Source: Euptelea pleiosperma (Eukaryota > Streptophyta > Magnoliopsida > Ranunculales > Eupteleaceae). From it: a stretch of DNA of 64,000 nucleotides. The position numbers and the translations under genes were made by a program. Location: assembly GCA_035048495.1 (NCBI GenBank), contig CM068552.1, positions 21,888,154 through 21,952,153 on the forward strand. Direction: 5' to 3'. Shown piece by piece: positions 1 to 11,836 of this stretch. The notes beneath the pieces were generated by a model that saw nothing but the letters and a program-made list of their open reading frames with translations, was not told where the DNA came from and searched no databases. Within the stretch, counting starts at the first letter, position 1. Each line of letters starts with the position of its first letter.

Positions 1-690
1 AAATCTTGCATCCGCATTTGAAACTCACAAATCTTGCTTCCGCATTTGAAAAAGTCCAAGGGATTGAAAAAGTCCTGTTACGTATTTTTCCTTCAGTCTT
101 TAATGATCCTTTCCCGTAGATTTCTCAAGCTACTGAATCTTCGTACTCAGAGAAAACATTCGCTGGCCCCACCCAATCCCTTAAACTCAACGGTCAACCA
201 TTGTTAAGCCTTTGGTTGGTGGTTAACAAGACTGTAGAGTCTCGATAGACCCTGGGATTCACAGCACACAAATTTGGAAGAAAATCCAATGGTTGTCATA
301 AGTGCTATTGTTTTCTTCTAAGAGTTTGCCACGTGGCTCATATTGTGGACCCTGTTATCAAAGTTTTACTCTTTTTAAAAATATCACGTGATATTAGGAA
401 CGCTAGACATAAACTTCCGCAACTTTTCCTTTTTTAAAATTTGAATTTGTTTTACCAGGTTAGTCTCCTATTTTAATGGGAACCAAGTCACACGGTTGAC
501 TGTAAGCAGCTCAGTTGCTCAGCTCACTCTAGCAATTCCATGCATAAATCTTAGCTGACTGCCGCTGACTGCCCACGATATGAGCCACGTGGAACATTTT
601 TTTCGCTCAGATCAGGGTGTGAGCCTTTTAACTCGTGTCAGTTCAAGATAGCAGATCTATATAAAGACAACGACCCCCACCCATCTGGGC
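1..690 (+). promoter_or_regulatory. Promoter region of the GAMYB-like gene
   Basis: No coding potential is seen. A canonical TATA box (tatataaa) lies at 658-665, so transcription probably starts near 685-700. Two perfect G-boxes (CACGTG, both in a ccacgtgg context) lie at 330-335 and 586-591; such sites bind bHLH and bZIP factors in plants. TATA position and G-boxes are read directly; the start site is inferred. Confidence 0.65.
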
Positions 691-1554
691 CGTCTCTCCA
701 TTCTTTATTTCTATTTCTATTCTATTAAAATCTTCTTCAGGTGCTGCCGCCACCTTAATCAGGTATAGGTATAGATAGATCTCACTTCCTTGAACCATAC
801 ATGCACGTTTTTTTTTTTTTTATAACCTTAACACTATCAGCGCACGATAGCATTATCTCCATCATCGTTGCACCAATCACCAATGTTGGGTTTGCACGGA
901 TGCATTTTTGTTTTCTTCATCGCTCTATCATCTATATCGACGATCAGCTTTCTTCGTTGATTGATTGATTTGGGATTTGCATGGATGATCAAACGGTCGT
1001 ATGAATTCATACAATTGGCGCACGATAGCATAATCTCCATCATCATGCACCATGTGTGGCTGTCATCTTTTTTTTTACTATCCATTTGATCTCGTTGGAT
1101 CTATTGATTGATTAGCTTTCTTGATTCTTTATTGAGGTTTTATTTATTTTTGATGATGATCTAGCGGTTCATACTTGATTAGAAGAGAAATCAGTGACTT
1201 AGAAGTCTGTGGAGCCATTTTCTTGATTTTATTGTTATGCTGTCTTGGAAAAAAACTGTTGATTCAGGGTTTCCTTTAGCATTGATTTGATCACAAACTG
1301 TTTTGCCCTTTTAAGGATTCGATGATCTTTGATTTAGAGTTATGTTGATTCTTAATTTGGAAAATGCCGGGACCACAGCTCTTGTTGATCTTGCCTTATA
1401 TTTTGTAGCTTCTTTTCTGATACATGAAGCTGTTTCTTCTATTTGTGATTTATTTTTTCCATTTCTGGTTTCCCTTTTTGGCCAGGGTGTTGCTTTTCTG
1501 ATTGGGTGGTTCTGAGTAATTGACACATACTGGTGTATAAACACATTCAAGGAA
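691..1554 (+). other. Non-coding leader of the GAMYB-like gene, probably with a 5' UTR intron
   Basis: About 860 bases separate the TATA box from the coding start, with no ORF that looks like protein. A plausible donor (cag/gtatag) lies near 762, and pyrimidine-rich stretches before 1555 offer several acceptors, so a leader intron is likely, as in other GAMYB genes, but its exact borders cannot be fixed. The leader holds a local duplication: a 34-35 base segment starting cgcacgatag at 841-875 recurs at 1019-1052. Confidence 0.5.
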
Positions 1555-3732
1555 ATGAGTAATTCAATAAATGAGTGTGAGGACGAGATGCGCTCGGAGG
1601 ATCAGATGGATTCAGCTCCAATTGACGAAGGTAGCTGTGGAGGAGGAGGGATTATCCTGAAGAAAGGGCCATGGACATCAGCTGAAGATGCAATTTTGGT
1701 GGATTACGTCAAGAAGCATGGAGAAGGGAATTGGAATGCTGTTCAGAAAAACTCAGGCCTGTTCCGTTGTGGCAAAAGCTGCCGTCTGCGATGGGCCAAT
1801 CACCTGAGACCGAACTTGAAGAAGGGTGCTTTCAGTGCTGATGAAGAACAGCTGATCATTGAACTCCATGCCAAGATGGGGAACAAATGGGCTCGGATGG
1901 CTGCACAAGTACGTATACACATTTTTCATCTTTTTTTCCTGATATAAATTTTATAATGCTCTATTTTCTTGCTTTTCGAGTTAAAATACAAACCTGGCCA
2001 ATAGTCAATTGAAGAGAGCTAAACTACCATCCTGGACCTCTATTGGCCATATCCCCGTGGTCAATGGATGTTGACCAATACAAGATCGAGTGTACCCCAG
2101 GCAATTGAGTAGACCGTGCTCTTAGATTACATAATTATGCACAGAAGATAGGAGCAGTTGGTAGCATATATTTAAGTGTTTACAAACAAATAAATATTTA
2201 GTGAGAACCATAAAAATGTTAGAAACTGATCTTGTTAGGATATCAAAGTTTGAATCGAATTGTTCGTATTCCATTATTTTCGCTTGATTTCTTTTAGGTC
2301 CCTTGCTTTCTTGCTTTTCTCTGTTTATTTTTATTGCTTCTCTGAGACATTCTCTCTCTCTCTCTCTTCAGTTGCCTGGACGTACAGATAATGAGATAAA
2401 GAACTTCTGGAATACCCGGATCAAGAGGCGGCAACGAGCTGGTTTACCACTTTATCCTCCTGATGTGTGTTCGCAGGCACTGAATGAGAGTCGGCAGACC
2501 CAGAACACCAACGAACTCAACATTGGGGATACACGGCATCATGACCTGTTACAAGCAAACAATTACGAGATTCCTGATGTCATATTCGAGGATTTAAATG
2601 CTTGTCAAGGGGTTTTATCTTATGCACCAGCACTTCCTCATATTTCTGCTGGTAGTGTACTGACTCAAGGTATGGGTTCATCTCAAAATTACAGCTTCAT
2701 GCCCCCAGCAATGCATCGCCACAAACGACTTCGAGAATCAGAAACCTTGTTCCCTGGTTTTAACGGTAATGTCACATGTGGACTCCCATCGTTGAACCAT
2801 TTTCAGATTGATGCTTGTGAGAAGCTTCGTCAGCCGCTTGGGTTTTCTTTTCTGGATGATCCTGACCCTAACCGCACAAGTCCTCCAATCTTTGGTGTAA
2901 TGCCTGGCAGCCATGCCCTTTCAAATGGCAATATCTCTGCTTCTATGCCCATTCATGGGGCTGCGAAGTTGGAGCTCCCTTCACTCCAATATCCAGAAAC
3001 TGATCTTGTTAGCTGGGGAATGACTCCTCCCTTCACGCCAACTGGTCAGGTGCATTCAGTTGGTCTTTCACCGCCGAACAGTGGCATGTTGGACATATTA
3101 CTTCATGAGTCACAGACTCTAAATAGCACAGAGAATAAGTCATCTGAGAAAGGCTTAGATTCTTCTGTTGTCACGCATAATGATACAGTGGATGGTTCGA
3201 ACGTGAATGTACGTGACACAGAATGGGAAGCATGGATTGATCCCATTTCTCCATTTGGCTATTCTGCTGCATCCATTTTCAATGAATGCACCCTTATTAG
3301 TGGAAGCTCATTGGATGCACCCCCACCAGCTGTGGCCTTGTCTGGTGAGTTTTATCTCCCTTTTTTTTTCTTTATAAGATGAAACTATTGTCGTCATTGG
3401 GATACAGTTTCTGATGTGTGCTTTGTGCAGGACCCAACACCGAGCCAGAACTAGTTGAACTCGATTTGACCCAAGATGGAGGAGAGAGAAAAATTTCGAC
3501 CCCGTTGGATTTTTCTATGCCTGATGCTTTATTTGATCCGAGTTGGTTTGACGAGAGTTCTGAATGTGCGATGGCTGATGTCTTAGCAACACTGTTTGAC
3601 GATGATGATTTCTGCAGTAGTGATTTCAACAACATGGCTACTGGAGCTTCTACTTCAAGTGAAGGATGGGGGATTGACTCTATCCCATGGAATAACTTGC
3701 CTGCTATCTGTCAAATACCCGACCTTCCTTGA
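1555..3732 (+). CDS. GAMYB: GAMYB-like R2R3-MYB transcription factor (three coding exons)
   Basis: Coding exons are 1555-1908, 2372-3344 and 3431-3732 (1629 nt, 542 residues), with GT/AG introns of 463 and 86 nt. The first junction is phase 0; the second splits a Gly codon, and both restore one frame. Residues 36-87 form MYB repeat R2 and about 88-138 form R3, with the regular W residues, the R2 signature [10 protein letters not shown] and the R3 signature [15 protein letters not shown]. The following [12 protein letters not shown] and the long C-terminal region match GAMYB (MYB33/MYB65 of Arabidopsis, cereal GAMYB), nuclear activators in gibberellin-controlled aleurone and anther development. 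Length is as expected for the family. The ATG at 1555 is chosen because it gives an N-terminal extension of normal size and no in-frame ATG nearby fits better. A miR159 site lies in exon 2. The gene looks intact. Confidence 0.95.
2970..2990 (+). promoter_or_regulatory. miR159 target site in the GAMYB-like mRNA
   Basis: These 21 bases (starting tggagctccc, ending actccaat) are nearly complementary to plant miR159. They encode the conserved [10 protein letters not shown] stretch at the usual place in GAMYB coding sequences. Post-transcriptional silencing by miR159 outside anthers and seeds is established for this family; here it is inferred from the site. Confidence 0.93.
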
Positions 3733-4079
3733 AAGATTCATGGCACTTCATTCACGTTGAAGAAATTATTGCAGTCTTGATGCATACATTGCGAGACAGG
3801 ACGTCGTACAGTATAGAAATTATTATGCACTCTTGATGTGGGAACAGTCATTCAATGGGTTTCAGTGATTTTTCCTTATATGTTGATTTGCCTGTTTTAC
3901 ATTATGGGTTGTATAAAATAACTCAATTTTGATAATTTTATTTTTGATACAACAATATGTGAGTTCCCTCAAGCACTAGAGAACAGCTTGCTGCCTTTCA
4001 CTCTTTGTATATTTTTCGCTTGTCAGTAACTCTAGCAACCAAGATCTTCTAGTTGTTTCAGTTTCTGGAGCAGCACAAA
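3733..4079. other. 3' UTR and downstream flank of the MYB gene
   Basis: AT-rich sequence follows the stop codon. A likely 3' UTR runs to about 3950, where the T- and A-rich segment (gtataaaataac to gatacaacaat) could carry polyadenylation signals. I see no further gene. Confidence 0.5.
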
Positions 4080-4235
4080 CACCCATCTAGTGTGGGGAGT
4101 GGATGGTATGATATGTATCCTCCCTTGTGGAGGTCTTGGGTTCAAGACTTTCTCAAATGGATGAGCAACTACTCGATCTTGTTCTGTTTTTCTATGATTA
4201 GTAAAATCTTTATTTACCAAAATGAAATTATCGAA
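4080..4235 (+). repeat. Possible tRNA-derived SINE-like repeat
   Basis: A Pol III B-box-like motif (gggttcaagac) occurs at about 4138-4148, about 60 bases after a loose A-box-like segment, and the tail is AT-rich. This arrangement fits plant SINEs, but I recognise no family and see no target duplication. Confidence 0.3.
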
Positions 4236-4554
4236 ATATCCGAACATGAACATGTGTGCGGCATTTGTGTTTGCTTGATAGGGCAACATCCAACAAATAT
4301 TTGCATTAGACCCAATCATTTTTTGCCAAAAAGTAGTCTAATGTTTGCAGTCAAAGAGTGGCTGCAGATAGCTGCAAACAATAGGCAAATGACTCTCTGA
4401 TCCCCTTGTCTCATACAACAGCTCTCCCCTCCCCAACATACGAATATTTTCCCATAATTATTTGCATTGCAAACATTTGATTAACAAGTATTTGCCCAGA
4501 CATTTTCCTGCAAACTACATACATACAAGAACGAAATAAGTGTATTTTTTACGA

Positions 4555-4815
4555 CTAGGCAGAGGAGATTGAAGATACAATTTTAAAGATTGAGGGGATT
4601 ATTTTTGGTCGTCTATTTATTAAGATTCCAAAGGGCTTAGATTTGAGGATTTTGTATTTAGATGGGAGGAGGCTATAGTTGACCTTAGAATCTGTTTTAT
4701 TCATATAGTTAGTAAGGGCCTTCTTTTCTAGCTTCTTCTGTGTTTCTCTTTCTTGTACACCAGGGTTTTTCCCTTCTCCCTTTTACTAATACAATTTATT
4801 TATTTATCAAAAAAT
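4555..4815 (+). mobile_element. 3' tail of an L1-type LINE (5'-truncated)
   Basis: The segment ends with the pattern usual for plant L1 elements: a run containing cttgtacacc, a pyrimidine-rich stretch, actaatacaattt, then tatttatcaaaaaa. No RT-coding sequence remains, so this is a dead 5'-truncated copy. The 5' border near 4555 is approximate. Confidence 0.6.
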
Positions 4816-5290
4816 TTTATCCAATGTTCTCTTTATTATTATATAAAAAATATTTACTGCACATTATTTAAAGTAGACTGCTGAGTCCAAGAATCTTACT
4901 TTTCAGGGTCCGTAGGATCCAACCCTCCGAACCCCTGTCAAACTCTAATACCCATACCCATATCAATGTAATATAGCCAAGAACAATAATATAAAAATAT
5001 TGGAGAAGTGTAGCTTTAAAGAAGGATTAGACAAAATCATAGTATTGGTGGGTGGGACACTGGGAGGATGCAAGGGTCGCAAAGCAGGAACAAGATTCTG
5101 AAGTGAGGGTGGCTCCTCGATGGAAGCTTTCTACAAGTAACTTTCAGAAGCAAAGAGTTTCAAAAACCATGGACCAACTAATTTAACCAGAACCTGCACA
5201 TACAACAATCGATTTTGCCCTCAAAAGTCAATTTTCCAGTTTTAGTTTTTGAACTAATCAAACAATCCAGTTTTCACAAGAACCGACTTG
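4816..5290. other. Intergenic sequence, nothing recognised
   Basis: AT-rich sequence with no ORF of note, between a LINE tail and the left LTR of copia element 1. Confidence 0.5.
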
Positions 5291-5462
5291 TGTTATCATA
5301 TACGTATTTTCTAGTTTTCTATGTATGAGGGTATATTTATCATTTGTAGTTTCTCCATATATAAGGTGGAGTCATGTGACTACATCACATGACATCTGTC
5401 TCTCTCCTCTCTTTGACTCTCTAAACCTAACCCTAACCCTAACCCTAATCACCATAACAACT
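5291..5462 (+). repeat. 5' LTR of copia element 1
   Basis: It begins tgttatcata and ends caact directly before the primer-binding site. It contains a TATA-like ccatatataag and a ggagtcatgtgac segment shared with the LTRs of copia elements 2 and 3, and ends with several ccctaa units. Length is 172 bp. Confidence 0.85.
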
Positions 5463-5474
5463 TGGTATCAGAGC
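5463..5474 (+). promoter_or_regulatory. Primer-binding site of copia element 1
   Basis: tggtatcagagc is complementary to the 3' end of initiator methionine tRNA, the standard minus-strand primer of plant copia elements, and directly abuts the LTR. Confidence 0.92.
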
Positions 5475-6140
5475 TAACATTTGAGATCTATAGCCGGAGA
5501 AGATTGCCGGAGGAGCGTTGATGCTTCACTGTACCGTACGGCTGACGTCATAGGCCGTACGGACACGCATCTTGAGATCTATACATGCATTTCGATGTCT
5601 GTCAGAAACTTCTCTCGCTGGTAGATCTTGATTTTTTAGGAATTTTGGTGATTTTTTGGAGAGTTCTTGATGGTTTTAAGACTCTTCTCCTTTGAAAAAT
5701 CGTGATAATTAATTTTTCGAACCAGCCATAAATCCATTCGATTGGGGGTTCTATGGTGGAGTTTCTTGTTTGTTTCTAATCCCTTACAACCCTAGGGACC
5801 TCTCAATCCTATCCATGTTCAATTTCATGAAGTATTAAAGTTTTTGTGAGGAAAACTCCCCTCTAAAGTTACCGTCGGGGACTTTTTGGGGGTTTATTGA
5901 GCTCTCAACTCGTTTTCGACCCCCCTCATCTGAAACTCTACAATCTTTTCTATGTTTTTTGAGAAGTATGGGCAGTTTCCTATATCTTTAGGCATCCTCG
6001 GTGTTTTTTTTAAGGTTTTTGGACTTTTTTGGGTCTATCGATTGGGTCTTCAAGCTCTCTATTGGTTTCGGTTGGCCCCATGGGAGTATCCCACCATGGT
6101 TTATATTGGATCTATTGCATTTCGATCCATCTGTGCTGTT

Positions 6141-6416
6141 CAAGGTTTTAAATTTCGTCGAAAAGTTCAAAATTTCGGACCGGAATTTCGGTTTCGGGCT
6201 ACACCGAAACCGAAATCCATAAAAATCGAAAATTTTAAAATTCCATGGTTTGTTGATTTGTGAAATTTCGAACTTTTCGGTCAAATTTTGAAATTTTTAT
6301 TACTAATCTCAATTTCAAAATTTTGCAAAATTTCACACAAAATTTCGACATTTCGACCGAAATTTCAGTTTTGGGCCTCACCAAAATGGCATGTGAAACC
6401 GAAATTTTAAACCTTG
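6141..6416. mobile_element. 276-bp hAT-like MITE inserted in copia element 1
   Basis: Termini are inverted repeats: caaggttttaaatttcg on the left and the reverse complement of caaggtttaaaatttcg on the right (one mismatch). The element is flanked by a perfect 8-bp direct repeat, gtgctgtt, at 6133-6140 and 6417-6424. An 8-bp target duplication is the hallmark of hAT elements. The body is made of short words around aatttcg and cgaaac in both orientations. It has no coding capacity. Confidence 0.88.
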
Positions 6417-6586
6417 GTGCTGTTGCCATGGCTCTTCGGTGTGAGTAGCCTCTTCTGATCTATTTTGGAGCATCGATTGGGTGTTTTTATTGACCACCGA
6501 TTGTAATTGAGTGCCCTCTTTGTTCTTGGATAACCCCAGCGTGGGTATTGTGGACCTTATTTGTAATTTCTCCCTACTGATTAGCT

Positions 6587-7790
6587 ATGGATACTACTCT
6601 GCCTATCACAAGTAATCCCTCAAGGTCCGATGTTAGCACGGAAGGTACATCCAGAGGAGCTGGAGGGTCGATGGTGCAACAAATGATCTATGAGAACCCC
6701 GGATTGCAGATTAAGTCCATAAAACTCAATTTGACGAATTATCTGGAGTGGGCTAGAACTATATGGTTGGTCATCGGAGACCGTGGGAAGATGGGACATT
6801 GCACAGGTCGCACTATTGAGCCGGTTGAGGATGATTCCATGTTTGAGAAATGGGAAACCAAGAACCTCACAGTTCAATCTTGGTTTCTCAACTCCATGGA
6901 ACCCCATATCAGTTGAAGTTTCCTCTTGATGCGTACAACCTAAGATGTTTGGGAAATAGCCCAGAAGACCTACTCCCAGCAGTAGAACACTGGTAGAGCT
7001 TACCAGTTGAAGTAGAGTATCTCTTGCATTCGCTAAGGTGACAAGTCCCTCTCCGACTACTTTGCAATGCTTCGGAATATGTGGGAGGAGTAGGATTATT
7101 ATTACTCCTACCATCCTCCTACCCCAGAGGAAGTGATCAAGTACCAAAGGCATGTTGAGGGTCGGATATTTGAGTTCCTCACAGGATCCAACCCTTCCTA
7201 GGAGCTGGCCAGGATTCAGATCCTTAGCAACAGGATGCCGCTGCGTACCCTCAGTGAGGTCTACTCGTATGTGCATAGTTAGAAGAGCCGCAGACTATCT
7301 TTCCAGGATGAGTCTCATGCTCACGAGCGATCAACGCTTATCACATCCTCACCCACTCCTGATCGGTCTGCATTTGCTTCAGCTTCTCAGCCACAACATC
7401 TTCAAAGTAGGCCCCCTCAGCTCTCGGCTCCGTCATCTGGGTGACCCTCCTCCTCTAAGGAGAGAGGCCCAAGTGTATTTTTGTGGTCGCCTTGGCATGT
7501 GAGGGAGACATGCTGGAAGTTACATGGTCGACCTTAGTCTTCCGCTCCTTGCTCCAACCAATCAGGCCTTTCTAGGGCCCATTCTACTAGCATGGATGCT
7601 TTTGCGCCTTCTCATGGCCAGCTTCTACAGAGTTCTTCGATGACTTCTCCCACTCCTTTGGCAGCTTCCGAGCTTACAAGCTTTCGACGGTTGCTCTCAC
7701 AGCTGAATGTCCTTCTACCACATCGACCTCACCATTTGCTCAGTCAAGTATCATTAGACATGCCCATCATGTGTCAACTCCTTCATCTAG
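6587..7790 (+). pseudogene. gag of copia element 1 (degenerate)
   Basis: The start at 6587 gives a typical copia Gag N-terminus with the NYLEWARTIW segment used by this family; a stop ends that frame at 6916. Gag continues in other frames through about 7500, where a damaged CCHC zinc knuckle (CGRLGM, then a stop) can be recognised by comparison with element 2. At least three frame changes separate the pieces. Confidence 0.85.
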
Positions 7791-8482
7791 TCCTGCCTGG
7801 ATCATTGATTCAGAGGCTTCGGAGCTCATGGTGGGTACATCTTTATTTTCCACTTATTCCATTTGTTATGACTGTGCTAATTTCAAAACTATTGATGGCA
7901 CCTTATCCTCTGTGTTTGGGAAAGAGGATGTCCTCCCCTCTCTTAAACTTCCACTTTCATATGTCCTACATGTTCCAAAATTTCCATCTAACCTATTATC
8001 TGTGAGCGCTCTGACTAGAAAATTGAATTGCAGTGTGACTTTCTTCCCTTCGTATAGTATCTTTCAAGACCTAGAGACGAGGATGACGATTGGCATGAGA
8101 CGTGAGGCTGATGGCCTGTACCTTCTGGATGGAAGATCTTCTGAGACCACAGCACTACAGTCATCTCCTAGTAGTAGTAGTAGTAGTAGTAGTAGTATGA
8201 TAGATTCTATTTTATGTTGGCATGCCCGACTGGGGCATGTCTCTTTTCAGTACCTAAAGCTCTTATTTCCAATTTTATTTGTTTCTGTTTTGTTATCTAA
8301 CTTGCATTGTGAGACTTGTGAACTATCAAAACACTGTCGAACTACTTATCCCTTCAGAGCTAATCGGAGTTCTATTTCTTTTGATCTTGTGCATTATAAT
8401 GTGTGGGGTCCTGCCCCTGTTACTTTTATTTTGGCTTCCGCTACTCTGTTACTTTTGTTGATGACTATACTAGGTGTACATG

Positions 8483-8638
8483 GTTTAAAATTTTATTTCG
8501 GAAGAATGTCTCAGTCAAGTGACAAACCAAGACAAACTCTAAAACGAAACGAAACATTCACGGAACATTGAAAAAATTGTGAAAAAATGAAATTTCTGAA
8601 ACATTTCCAAAACATTACGAAATATTTCCAAAATCATT

Positions 8639-8722
<84 letters not shown>

Positions 8723-8806
8723 ATTGTCTCGGTTTATCTGGGCAAAACAAACCGAAACATTCCGAAACGAAACGAAACATACGAAACATTCTGAAATTTT
8801 AAACCA
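8483..8806. mobile_element. hAT-like MITE with GAAAC repeats inserted in integrase of copia element 1
   Basis: It begins gtttaaaattt and ends aaattttaaacca, so the ends are inverted. It is flanked by the 8-bp repeat tgtacatg at 8475-8482 and 8807-8814. Element 2, which lacks the insertion, reads smoothly through the same point. The body has many gaaac/gaaacatt words and a long (TA)n tract. Because the ends of the inverted repeat overlap the duplication, the exact border may shift by 2 bases. Confidence 0.85.
8641..8712. repeat. (TA)n microsatellite
   Basis: About 70 bases of nearly uninterrupted TA dinucleotides lie inside the hAT-like MITE; their expansion probably followed its insertion. 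Confidence 0.95.
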
Positions 8807-9879
8807 TGTACATGGGTTTATCTCATGAAAACCAAAGATGAGGTTCATTCTATCTTTAAAGGTTTTCATAAGATGATCCAAACCTAGTATGGTGTCTCCA
8901 TCAAGGTCCTTCATTCTGACCAGGGTGGAGAATATATGTATGGGGGTTCAACAATATTTTTTAGACCATGGGATTTGTCACCAGAATTCCTGCAGCTATA
9001 CTCAACAAAATGATGTAGCTGAAAGGAAAATGTGTCATTTGACTAAGGTAGCTTGATCTCTTTTGATTGGCTCCAATGTCCCCAAATCCTATTAGTCTGA
9101 TGTTGTGTTGACTGCTTTCTATTTGACTAACAGAATGCCATCTAGTGTGTTTCAATTAAAGTCCCCTCTTCAAGTCCTTGCTCCAAGTTCTTCCTTATTC
9201 GCGGTTCCTCTTATCTTTGGGATTGTATGCTATGTACATATCCTGGGTCCCCATCATACCAAATTGGATCCCAAAGCGCTTAAGTGTCTTTCTTGGTTAT
9301 TCTTCTACTCATAAAGGTTACAAGTGTTACCATCCATCATCCGGGAAGAAGTTTGTGTCTATGGATGTCACCTTTCATGAGAAATTGCCTTTTTTCTCCT
9401 CCGCCTCTCTTCAAGGGGCGAAGCAGTGAAGAGAGGTGGAATGTTCATCTTCCTATTATATCCCTATCTCCTTCTCTAGAGTTTGAGAGGTCTCTCTACC
9501 TACTCAAACTATTAGTGTAATTGATAGTGCTCCTAGGGCTCAGAAGGAGCCCAAAGTTTATAGTAGAAGGGAGAAAGCCATAGCTGATTCAGTACTAGTG
9601 GTACCATCCTTGGATTCATGTAATCCTTCATTTCTCTCTATACCTGTCATTTCTCCTTCTACTGATAATTTTGATCTTCCCATTGCTTTGAGAAAATGCA
9701 CCAGGAGTTATACTTAGCATCCATTGAGCAACTTTGTTTCATATGATGCATTGTCCCCCTCGTACAAAGCCTTTGTCACATATGTTTCCATTATTCATAT
9801 TCCGTCTTCCGTGGCAGAAAGGTTGGTACACCCTAAATGGAAAACTGCTATGGTAGAAGAAATGAAGGCCTTGGACAAG

Positions 9880-11253
9880 AATAAAACATAGGAGCTCGTC
9901 GATTTTCCAAGAGGCTAGAAGCCTATTGGGTGAAGATGGGTGTTTACAGTGAAGTACAAGGCAGATGGATCAATTGAGAAGTACAAGACGAGATTGGTAG
10001 CCAAGGGGTACACTCAGACCAATGGGATTGACTATGTAGAGACCTTTGCATCTGTGGCAAAGATGAACTCCATCAGGGTGTTGTTGTCTTTGGCAGCCAA
10101 CCAAGCATGGCCTTTACATCAGCTAGATGTAAAGAATGCATTTCTTCATGGTGACCTGCATGAAGAAGTATACATGGTGCCTCCTCCTGATTCATCCCAC
10201 CATGGGACAGTAGTAAGGTGTGTCGATTGAGGAAAGCTCTCTATGGGCTTAAGCAATCTCTAAGAGCATGGGCCGAGAGATTCACCCTAGCAGTGAAGTT
10301 GGGTTACACTCAAAATCAAGTAGATCACACCCTCTTTGTGAAGCACCTAGGGAAGAGCTCCACTGCCCTCATCGTCTATGTTGATGATATCATTCTTAAA
10401 GGGAATGATGCAGAAGAAGTGGCTAAGCTGAAGAGTGACCTAGCTGGAGAATTTGAAACCAAGGATCTGGGACCTCCCAAGTACTTCCTAGGTATAAACG
10501 TTGCAAGGTCCAGCCAAGGGATCTTCATCTCTCAAATGAAGTATATCTTAGACCTGTTGAGGGATTCGGGCAAGTTGGGAGCCAAGATTGTGGAGACTCA
10601 TATAAAGCAGAATCACAAATTAGCAGATGCTAGTGGAGAGCTACTACAGGATGTAGGGAGCTTCTAAAGACTAGTTGGGAGATTGATCTATCTCTCCATG
10701 ACTAGACCAGACATTGCCTATGCAATGTGTCATCAGTCAATACATGCACTCACCCAAGGAGATTCACTTAGATGCAGCACATAGGATTCTGAGATACCTC
10801 AAGTCTACTCCTGGCCCTTTCTTCAAAAAGAATGGCCATATAAGAGTAGAGTCATACACTGATGCCGATTGGGCAGGTGCCAAGGATGACAAGAGATCTA
10901 TCTCAAGTTATTGCACCTTTGTTGGGGGCAATCTGGTCACTTGGGGGAGCAAAAAGCAACTTTTTATTGCTAGATCCAACGCAGAGGCAAAGTTTAGGGT
11001 AATGGCCCATGGTATGCGTGAGATGCTCTGGTTGAAGATTGATTGCTGAACTAGGCTTCCCTGTCTCGGGATCTGTAAGCCTGTATTGTTACAACAATGC
11101 CGCCATTAGCATTGCTCACAACCTAGTTCAGCATGATCGGGCCAAGCATATTGAAGGGGATCGTCACTTTATCCGGGAGAACATTGTGTCTGGGGAGCTG
11201 TGTACTCGGTTTGTGAAGACTGATGAATAGAATGCTGATGTCTTCACTAAAAG
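9880..11253 (+). pseudogene. Reverse transcriptase and RNase H of copia element 1 (degenerate)
   Basis: RVT_2-type RT is clear: KARLVAKG-like, [21 protein letters not shown] and the catalytic YVDD (about 10376-10387) are all present. A frameshift lies at about 10205-10220 and stops at 10665 and near 10715. RNase H follows with YTDADWAG and the YNNAAI/HDRAKHIEGDRHF region up to a stop at 11230. The domain is cut by the solo LTR at 11259. Confidence 0.9.
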
Positions 11254-11258
11254 CGTTC

Positions 11259-11601
11259 TGATGTAGGAGCATTCAACCGCAATGGTCTGCCACTACACCG
11301 AATCAGTGACCAATCAAGCAAGTGAACCACGTTTTACTATTTATAGCAAATTTCATTTTACTATTTATAGTAAATTCCTGAAATTACTATTCATAGTAAA
11401 TTTTGATTTTACTATTTTAGATGAGTGGATCCTACGAAGATCTGTCTTAGTTTAATTAGGATTTTTCCAATTAAGTTAGATTGTGTTGTCAATTAGGATT
11501 TCATTATTAAATTAGTAGTTGACTTGTATTAGGATTTTCTTATTTCAGTTTTATTAGAATTAGGAAAGTTAGAAATGAGTTTTATTAGTTGTCCTGCGCC
11601 A
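11259..11601. mobile_element. 343-bp solo LTR nested in copia element 1
   Basis: It starts TGATGTAGGAGC and ends TGCGCCA, so it has the TG..CA ends of an LTR, and it is flanked by a perfect 5-bp duplication, cgttc, at 11254-11258 and 11602-11606. The interrupted RNase H tail resumes right after it. The body has several near-palindromes of the form ttactatttatagtaaa. The TGATGTAG start is shared with the gypsy-like LTR at 43225. Confidence 0.8.
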
Positions 11602-11680
11602 CGTTCCTAGTTGACAACTCCACAGATGTCTATGCAAGTTGGTGCATGAGAGAGAGATATCTATGCACCAACTTGAGGGT

Positions 11681-11836
11681 CTATTTTCTAATTTTCTATG
11701 TATGAAGGTATATTTATCATTTGTAGTTTCTCCGTATATAATATATTTGGTGGAGTCATGTGACCACATCACATGACATCCTTCTCTCTCTTTTCTCTTT
11801 GACTCTCTAAACCTAACCCTAATCACCATTGCAACT
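11681..11836 (+). repeat. 3' LTR of copia element 1 (5' end missing)
   Basis: It aligns with 5291-5462 from the ttttctatgtatga segment to the terminal caact, but the polypurine tract and the first ~18 bases of the LTR are deleted. Confidence 0.85.

Larger units (their letters stand above)
7771..9520 (+). pseudogene. Protease and integrase of copia element 1 (degenerate)
   Basis: The aspartic protease active site reads DSEA instead of the expected DSGA at about residue 12 of the frame starting at 7771, so it is inactive. Next come a GAG-pre-integrase segment with the HARLGH and CETC zinc-binding pattern and the start of the integrase core. The core is interrupted by the element at 8483-8806 and resumes at about 8815 with stops. 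The C-terminal part around 9200-9420 carries the usual [12 protein letters not shown] and [14 protein letters not shown] segments in two frames. A TCC/AGT repeat near 8167-8196 encodes a run of serines. Confidence 0.85.

Noticed and set aside
4053..4400. 115-codon plus-strand ORF, and an overlapping minus ORF
   Set aside because: No domain, no splice context, and it overlaps a SINE-like repeat. Treated as chance.
5427..5450. Interstitial telomere
   Set aside because: Only a few ccctaa units, and they recur at the same place in related copia LTRs. Plant telomeres use ccctaaa.
5952..6448. Several overlapping ORFs in the copia leader and the MITE at 6141
   Set aside because: They arise from the palindromic MITE and lie upstream of gag; their translations are low in complexity.
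6620..7276. 218-codon minus-strand ORF
   Set aside because: It is antisense to copia gag and shows no family features.
8642..8914. Minus-strand ORF with a Tyr-Ile repeat
   Set aside because: It is a translation of the (TA)n microsatellite.
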